From Planctomycetota bacterium (lineage in GTDB: Bacteria > Planctomycetota > Phycisphaerae > Phycisphaerales > UBA1924): DNA of 8,821 nucleotides. Position numbers and translations under genes: made by a program. The stretch's first letter is position 1. Each line of letters starts with the position of its first letter. Location of the stretch: NCBI GenBank assembly GCA_023432465.1, contig JAEYUO010000067.1, forward strand, positions 1 through 8,821. Direction: 5' to 3'. Below the pieces are notes generated by a model. That model worked only from the letters and a program-made list of their open reading frames with translations. It was not told the DNA's origin and made no database searches. Positions 5,685 through 8,821 of the stretch are shown here, in pieces.

Positions 5685-6698
5685 CTACACTCGGCGCCAC
5701 GTGGCAGGAACGCCGTCGACTTCCCACCACACGCCCGAGTTCGGAAGGCGTCGAACGACTTCGGGGTTGATCTGGACAGCAGTGGCGTCGAGTGCGTGAG
5801 CGTTGTGCCAATCGGCGATGGCCTTGTGCCCGGCGACGACCTCGGATATCCCGTCATGCATGTCCTTGCGGAGCAGCCGGAGTCTGCGGCGTTCCGGCAA
5901 GACCTGGCGGAAGAGCGCGACGTTCGCGAACACCCAGAACACGGTCACGAGAATCGCAAAGCCAAGGTCCTCCCGGATAGGGAGTCCCATGGCGACTCGG
6001 TAGCCTGTCACGCCGACTCCGGTGCTCAGTGCGAGGTAGATCAGCCAGAACACACTCTGTCGGCGTGCGGCGGCCTTCAGGTAGCGACGCAGTTCATCCA
6101 GTTCGGCAGCGGTCAGCGGTTGTGTGCCGCCGATCGGCGGGATAGTGGCCTGATGTTGCTGCGATTGAGCGGGGGCGTGGGAGGCTGCGGGCTCCGTGAT
6201 TGTGACGGGTTGCGGTGCCGCGAGTGGTGTGTCGTCCGTTTGCAGCAACAGGGAGGAGCGGGGCTCGACATAGAGCGTTTGGGCGATGCCCTCGAGGGAA
6301 GCGGAAAGCCCGAGCGCGTTGGCCGCGGCAACATCTTCCAGCACGTGGTTGCCGAGTGCGAAGCGTTCGAGTTGCTCGCCGCGTTCGGCGGCATGGATGT
6401 TGGAGAGGACTTTGCGCAAGTCGTTCACGCACAGGATCGTCACGATGAGCACCAGCAGGAAGACTATCGCGATGGTGACCAGCACCGGTGTGGGCGTTGG
6501 CCGCGAGAGGAAAGGCTCGCAGGCGAAGCCGATCGCGACGATGAGCAGGAAGAGCGCGGGCGGTGTCGCGGCCCATTTCAACAATGAGCGTCGGACGCGG
6601 CGCCGATTGACGGCCAGTGCGTCACGCAGGTCGGCGGGCCAGTCCACCTTGCCGGTTGAGCAGTAGTCGCCGATCCATCGTTGGGGGTGCGGTGTCAT
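5685..6698 (-). CDS. Four-helix integral membrane protein, function unknown
   Basis: The 337-residue protein is predicted to have two pairs of transmembrane helices. The first pair is at residues about 44-60 (TPPALFLLIVAIGFACE) and 71-92. The second is at about 216-236 (SVFWLIYLALSTGVGVTGY) and 246-264 (FAILVTVFWVFANVALF). Between the pairs lie about 120 residues with a helical stretch (NDLRKVLSNIHAAERGEQLE) and a Pro/Gln/Ala-rich linker (about 155-190). A basic segment QVLPERRRLRLLRKDMHDGI follows the last helix, placing the C-terminus in the cytoplasm by the positive-inside rule. There is no signal peptide, catalytic motif or family I recognise. The ATG at 6698 has no Shine-Dalgarno sequence, so the start is uncertain or the mRNA may be leaderless. 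The gene is flanked by two copies of the 77-bp element, converges with the Clp-N gene and is divergent from ndk. Confidence 0.75.
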   Translation of the reverse strand: MTPHPQRWIGDYCSTGKVDWPADLRDALAVNRRRVRRSLLKWAATPPALFLLIVAIGFACEPFLSRPTPTPVLVTIAIVFLLVLIVTILCVNDLRKVLSNIHAAERGEQLERFALGNHVLEDVAAANALGLSASLEGIAQTLYVEPRSSLLLQTDDTPLAAPQPVTITEPAASHAPAQSQQHQATIPPIGGTQPLTAAELDELRRYLKAAARRQSVFWLIYLALSTGVGVTGYRVAMGLPIREDLGFAILVTVFWVFANVALFRQVLPERRRLRLLRKDMHDGISEVVAGHKAIADWHNAHALDATAVQINPEVVRRLPNSGVWWEVDGVPATWRRV

Positions 6699-6964
6699 GT
6701 GGGAGTGGGGGTGAAGCTCGAAGGCCGTTCAGGGGACGGGCGTGATTCCGATCAACTGGTCGATGAAGGAATGTACGGCCAAAGTGGTGGAGATGTTGAC
6801 GGGAGGGTCGAAGGTCTGAACTGGCACCGAGATGACAGAGCCGCGGCACAGGGTGGAGCGAGATGGGTGACGGAGCATGCGGTGTTGTCACGTTATCAAG
6901 CCGAAGCGTGGTGCCGCGAAGGAGCGTGGATGGGCTTCGCTCGGCCGAGCGTTGAACTTTGGAG
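6699..6964. other. Spacer upstream of the membrane-protein gene, no gene seen
   Basis: This part of the 642-base gap between the membrane-protein start and ndk contains no reading frame with recognisable protein character on either strand. The minus-strand frame reaching from 7011 to 6622 is rich in His, Arg, Pro and Ser, overlaps the membrane-protein gene and runs through a repeat element, so I treat it as spurious. A promoter for the membrane protein should lie here, but I cannot point to convincing -35 and -10 boxes. Confidence 0.5.
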
Positions 6965-7042
6965 CACTGGCCACGCGTCACTGCGTTCCGCTTTGTCCAG
7001 TGGCACGTCAAGGCAGAGAGCGGTCGGGTGTGCCATCAGCCG
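6965..7042 (+). repeat. Stem-forming interspersed element, copy 2
   Basis: The core 6998-7042 matches 5526-5570 with a single difference (g7007 against t5535). As in copy 1, the core is preceded by an inverted repeat, here CACTGG (6965-6970) with CCAGTG (6997-7002). The loop is longer and its sequence is unrelated to that of copy 1. Conservation of the stem with a divergent loop suggests that the structure matters, or that the element moves as a structured unit. Confidence 0.85.
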
Positions 7043-7173
7043 AGGTTCGGGTCTGGATACGCACCAGGGGGTCGCATGTTCATCTCGATGGCACGATGCA
7101 CCGGCTGCAATCAGAGCAGAGCAGCGGGACCGGCGGCACGGAGGCGAATGAGGCGGACTCGATCGGGAGTTGC

Positions 7174-7271
7174 GCCCCTTCGGGGCTTTGGGTGAATGGG
7201 TTCTTGTCTGGGGTTCCGCATCGCTGCGCGATGCTTCACCCCAGGCTCGTCACGAGGCCCGCTTCGCGGGC
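7174..7271 (+). repeat. Array of three hairpins upstream of ndk
   Basis: Three hairpins follow one another. GCCCC-ttc-GGGGC (7174-7186) is followed by TTTG. GCATCG-ctgcg-CGATGC (7218-7234) is extended by TGGGG (7209-7213) pairing with CCCCA (7239-7243) across a symmetric 4x4 internal loop. GCCCGC-ttc-GCGGGC is at 7257-7271. The last two arms have perfect pairing. This resembles a multi-hairpin interspersed repeat common in planctomycete spacers. It may be a leader or terminator ahead of ndk, or a REP-like element. Confidence 0.7.
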
Positions 7272-7323
7272 TGAGACCAAGTGTCCGCCTCGACTGCAAG
7301 GATGGGCATACGCTTGACCCCCC

Positions 7324-7330
7324 AAAGGAG
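7324..7330 (+). promoter_or_regulatory. Ribosome binding site of ndk
   Basis: AAAGGAG lies ten bases upstream of the ATG at 7341. This fixes the ndk start and excludes the longer frame that begins at 7281 inside the spacer. Confidence 0.75.
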
Positions 7331-7340
7331 TGCAAAGACG

Positions 7341-7811
7341 ATGGAGACGACACTGATCATTCTGAAGCCGGATGCCGTGCAGCGCGGGCTCATGGGCCGG
7401 ATCATTTCGCGGTTCGAGGAGAAGGGCCTGCAGATCGTCGGGTGCAAGCTGATGCAGATCAGCCAGCAGCTCGCGGCGACGCACTACGAGGCGCACAAGG
7501 AGCGGCCGTTCTACCCGGGCCTGGTGAAGTTCATGACCAGCTCGCCGGTGCTGGTGCTGGCGATCAAGGGGAACGGGGCGATCACGATCGCGCGGAACAT
7601 GATGGGCGCGACGTTCGGCTCGAAGGCGAACCCGGGGACGATCCGAGGCGACTTCGGCGTGTCGAACAGCTTCAACCTGATTCACGGGTCTGATAGCCCG
7701 GAGGCCGCGGAACGCGAGCTGAAGCTGTTCTTCGGCGCGGGCGAGGTGTTGAACTGGAGCCGCTCGGGGGATGCGTGGGTGTATGACATGAGCGGCGGGA
7801 AGGCGGAGTAA
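7341..7811 (+). CDS. ndk: Nucleoside diphosphate kinase
   Basis: Ndk transfers the gamma-phosphate of ATP to nucleoside diphosphates through a phosphohistidine, balancing cytoplasmic NTP and dNTP pools. The 156-residue protein begins METTLIILKPDAVQRGLMG, with the conserved KPDAV that contacts the nucleotide. HYEAHKERPFYPGLVKFMTS (48-67) and RNMMGATFGSKANPGTIRGD (85-104) are family hallmarks, including the catalytic-site Tyr, Arg and Thr positions. The active-site histidine is H115 in NLIHGSDSPEAAERELKLFF. It is slightly longer than the usual 140-150 residues because of a short C-terminal extension (about 140-156). It is monocistronic here, with a hairpin array upstream and a strong terminator-like hairpin downstream shared with csrA. 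Confidence 0.98.
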   Translation: METTLIILKPDAVQRGLMGRIISRFEEKGLQIVGCKLMQISQQLAATHYEAHKERPFYPGLVKFMTSSPVLVLAIKGNGAITIARNMMGATFGSKANPGTIRGDFGVSNSFNLIHGSDSPEAAERELKLFFGAGEVLNWSRSGDAWVYDMSGGKAE

Positions 7812-7998
7812 CCGCCGCGGCGGCGAAATCAGCAAAGCAGCAAATCAACAGAGCAGCAGATTGGAAGCTGTGAGCTGGCGAGGAGTGCTGCCCCACGAAG
7901 ATACAGCGCATGCGCCGACCGCCGCAAAACCGGTCGATCGATCACACAGACCGGCACGGAGTGCCGGCCCACCAAGAAGCGGAAATCCAAAAACACAG
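7812..7998. other. Spacer after ndk with AGCAAA phrase and CCGGCAC hairpin, no gene
   Basis: The stretch directly after the ndk stop repeats variants of agcaaa, agcagc and aatca (about 7830-7860), another low-complexity phrase type. Further on, CCGGCAC (7951-7957) and GTGCCGG (7961-7967) form a perfect 7-bp hairpin with a three-base loop. No reading frame with protein character is seen. Confidence 0.55.
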
Positions 7999-8029
7999 AA
8001 GCCCAAGGTGAACGCCTTGGGCTTTTTGC
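7999..8029. terminator. Bidirectional intrinsic terminator between ndk and csrA
   Basis: AAGCCCAAGG (7999-8008) and CCTTGGGCTT (8015-8024) form a perfect 10-bp stem with a six-base loop. On the plus strand the stem runs into TTTTTGCTGTTTT, the pattern of an intrinsic terminator for ndk. Read on the minus strand it is followed by ctgtgtttttgg, a weaker but usable T-run for csrA. The position between two convergent genes fits a shared terminator. Confidence 0.88.
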
Positions 8030-8072
8030 TGTTTTGGCTGTGAGGAGCAAAGGCAGCGAGGCAAGGGACGGA

Positions 8073-8297
8073 TCAGCGGGGAGAGGCGACGCCGTTCTTG
8101 ATGGCGCCGATGACCTGGGGCTGATCTTCGATGATCTGGTTGGCGACTTCGCGGCGGTGCACATCGACGTGACGCGGGAAGTCGAAGGCGATGCGGACGC
8201 GGTCGCCCTTGATGGACGCGATCCGGACAATCCCAATAGGACTGCTCGGGTTGCCGATGACGACTTCTTCCCCCTCCCGGCGCGTGATGACCAGCAT
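8073..8297 (-). CDS. csrA: Carbon storage regulator CsrA (translational regulator)
   Basis: CsrA is a small dimeric RNA-binding protein that recognises GGA motifs near ribosome binding sites and blocks translation or alters mRNA stability. The 74-residue sequence opens MLVITRREGEEVVIG, matching the family start, and continues with GDRVRIAFDFPRHVDVHRREV (31-51). That segment holds the conserved H47-R48 pair equivalent to H43-R44 of the E. coli protein, needed for RNA contact. A four-residue insertion (around NPSSPIGI, 16-23) lengthens the first beta turn compared with E. coli CsrA. The C-terminal helix and tail (about 52-74) are longer than the roughly 61-residue proteobacterial form. GGAGG lies six bases before the ATG. 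The gene has its own promoter-like sequence and a leader hairpin, and shares a terminator with ndk. Confidence 0.96.
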   Translation of the reverse strand: MLVITRREGEEVVIGNPSSPIGIVRIASIKGDRVRIAFDFPRHVDVHRREVANQIIEDQPQVIGAIKNGVASPR

Positions 8298-8300
8298 TCT

Positions 8301-8313
8301 GGACCTCCAGTCC
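8301..8313 (-). promoter_or_regulatory. csrA leader hairpin presenting GGA and the Shine-Dalgarno
   Basis: On the minus strand, GGAC (8313-8310) and GTCC (8304-8301) can pair around a five-base loop TGGAG. The loop exposes GGA, and the Shine-Dalgarno GGAGG (8308-8304) falls almost entirely within it. GGA in a short hairpin loop over the ribosome binding site is the classical CsrA target layout, so csrA may repress its own translation. A second GGA lies in the 5' arm. The stem is only four base pairs, so this is inference. Confidence 0.5.
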
Positions 8314-8353
8314 CCGATGCCTACCGCTGTGACGGCCGGGTCGAGCGACGTGC

Positions 8354-8380
8354 ACTATACCAAGTTCGACGGCGGTGCAA
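8354..8380 (-). promoter_or_regulatory. Putative sigma-70 type promoter of csrA
   Basis: On the minus strand TTGCAC (8380-8375) is followed after 15 bases by TATAGT (8359-8354), a near-consensus -10 box in a surrounding sequence that is otherwise GC-rich. TTTGCA, one base upstream, would give a 16-base spacing. Transcription starting around 8347 would give a leader of about 50 bases that includes the hairpin over the ribosome binding site. Confidence 0.5.
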
Positions 8381-8383
8381 AGC

Positions 8384-8419
8384 AAAAAACCGCCGGAAGG
8401 TTCGGTGCTCCACCGGTTT
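8384..8419 (-). terminator. Possible terminator of the nifU-like gene
   Basis: On the minus strand AAACCG (8419-8414) can pair with CGGTTT (8392-8387), and the T-run TTTTTT (8389-8384) follows. An inner hairpin CGGTG-gag-CACCG is also possible. It lies about 180 bases after the NifU-like stop and just before the csrA promoter boxes, a sensible place for a transcription boundary. The long loop makes the stem weak. Confidence 0.35.
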
Positions 8420-8546
8420 ACAACATGTGGCCAAGGTCTGCGTTCGGATTCGAAGGGAGCAGAGGGCAAGAACGTCCGATAGAGGTGTTACGGCCTACCC
8501 AGTATTGGGGAGTTTTGAATCCAAGGGCGACAAGCGGCGCGGCAGG

Positions 8547-8565
8547 GTCCCGCGTGGGGCGGGAC
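8547..8565. repeat. GTCCCGC/GCGGGAC hairpin downstream of the nifU-like gene
   Basis: GTCCCGC (8547-8553) and GCGGGAC (8559-8565) form a perfect 7-bp stem with a five-base loop. It begins about 33 bases past the NifU-like stop on the minus strand. No T-run follows in either direction, so it is a structured element or a Rho-type 3' end rather than a classical terminator. Confidence 0.5.
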
Positions 8566-8598
8566 GACTTACCGGATCTCGGGAGCGCGGGACGGGGG

Positions 8599-8821
8599 TC
8601 AATCGACGGATTCGACGCCGCGGATCTGAGGGACGTGTTCCTTCAGGTTGCGTTCGATGCCCATCTGGAGGGTGACGGTTGAGGAGGGGCAGCCGACGCA
8701 TGCACCGTGGAGGCGGATGCGGACGATCTGGTCGGGGGTGATCCCGACGAGTTCGACATCGCCGCCATCGGCCTGGACGGCGGGGCGGATGAGGTTGATG
8801 ACCTTGGTGACGCGCTCGATG
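8599..8821 (-). CDS. NifU C-terminal-domain iron-sulfur scaffold protein (5' end cut by window)
   Basis: The minus strand is open from the window edge to TGA at 8601-8599, giving 73 visible residues and no start codon. IRPAVQADGGDVELVGI (11-27) and HGACVGCPSSTVTLQMGIE (38-56) are the signature of the NifU C-terminal (Nfu) domain. Cysteines C41 and C44 of the CVGC motif bind or transfer an iron-sulfur cluster as a homodimer. Nfu proteins receive a cluster from the ISC or SUF machinery and pass it to apo-proteins. The visible part covers nearly a whole Nfu domain, so the gene is either a stand-alone Nfu of 75-80 residues or has further N-terminal sequence beyond the edge. It lies upstream of csrA in the same direction, with about 300 bases between. 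Confidence 0.93.
   Translation of the reverse strand, partial: IERVTKVINLIRPAVQADGGDVELVGITPDQIVRIRLHGACVGCPSSTVTLQMGIERNLKEHVPQIRGVESVD

Noticed and set aside
5643..6587. Plus-strand open frame of 314 codons
   Set aside because: It mirrors the minus-strand membrane protein, whose four hydrophobic helices are far better supported. The plus frame is charged and Gly-rich with no conserved motif.
6622..7011. Minus-strand open frame of 129 codons upstream of the membrane protein
   Set aside because: It overlaps the membrane-protein start, runs through the repeat element at 6965-7042 and has no protein-like pattern.
8034..8675. Plus-strand open frame of 213 codons at the right end
   Set aside because: It is antisense to csrA and the NifU-like gene, both of which are unmistakable families.
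1..8821. tRNA, rRNA and known riboswitch sequences
   Set aside because: I found no cloverleaf with a conserved T-loop, no rRNA core sequence and no riboswitch core that I recognise on either strand.

Overview
The window looks like a chromosomal segment of a Planctomycetes-type bacterium, probably of the Phycisphaerae. The DNA is very GC-rich and purine-skewed on the coding strand. There is an LpxI-type lipid A gene and a CsrA. Several small proteins match shapes I recall as conserved mainly in planctomycetes: a zinc-ribbon stub, a 202-aa protein of unknown function, and a zinc ribbon fused to Clp N-domains. The spacers are filled with short, phrase-like degenerate repeats (CGCAGAT, CACGCGGAT, CACGGAGG, GTCCTGAG types) that I associate with this phylum. 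The taxonomic call is inference from recalled family patterns, not from a search.

Layout. Positions 1-272 hold the C-terminal end of a membrane protein that begins outside the window. Positions 360-1208 encode an exported, C-terminally anchored helical protein of unknown function, with a structured repeat (284-344) ahead of it. Convergent to it lies a minus-strand operon, lpxI (2672-1791) followed by a TlyA/FtsJ-like methyltransferase (1794-1183), overlapping by GTGA. Divergent from lpxI runs a plus-strand group: a small Cys-rich protein (2749-3066), a 202-aa planctomycete-type protein (3080-3688) and a LolA-like lipoprotein (3685-4569, ATGA overlap).

The middle third (4570-7340) is the accessory-looking part. 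It holds an orphan zinc-ribbon/Clp-N protein (4862-5473), a four-helix membrane protein on the minus strand (6698-5685) and three repeat-rich spacers. Two repeat families are arranged around these genes. A CGCAGAT repeat flanks the Clp-N gene, and a stem-forming element of about 77 bp with a near-identical 45-bp core flanks the membrane protein gene. A run of three hairpins lies just ahead of ndk.

The right end is housekeeping. ndk (7341-7811) converges on csrA (8297-8073), with a strong terminator-like hairpin between them that can work in both directions. csrA has a recognisable promoter and a leader hairpin presenting GGA in its loop, which fits autoregulation. The last gene, on the minus strand and cut by the window edge, is a NifU C-terminal-domain iron-sulfur scaffold (8599-8821).

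I see no transposase, integrase, CRISPR array, rRNA or tRNA, and no clear defence or biosynthetic system. The most unusual material is the repeat architecture, the orphan Clp-N protein and the csrA leader.
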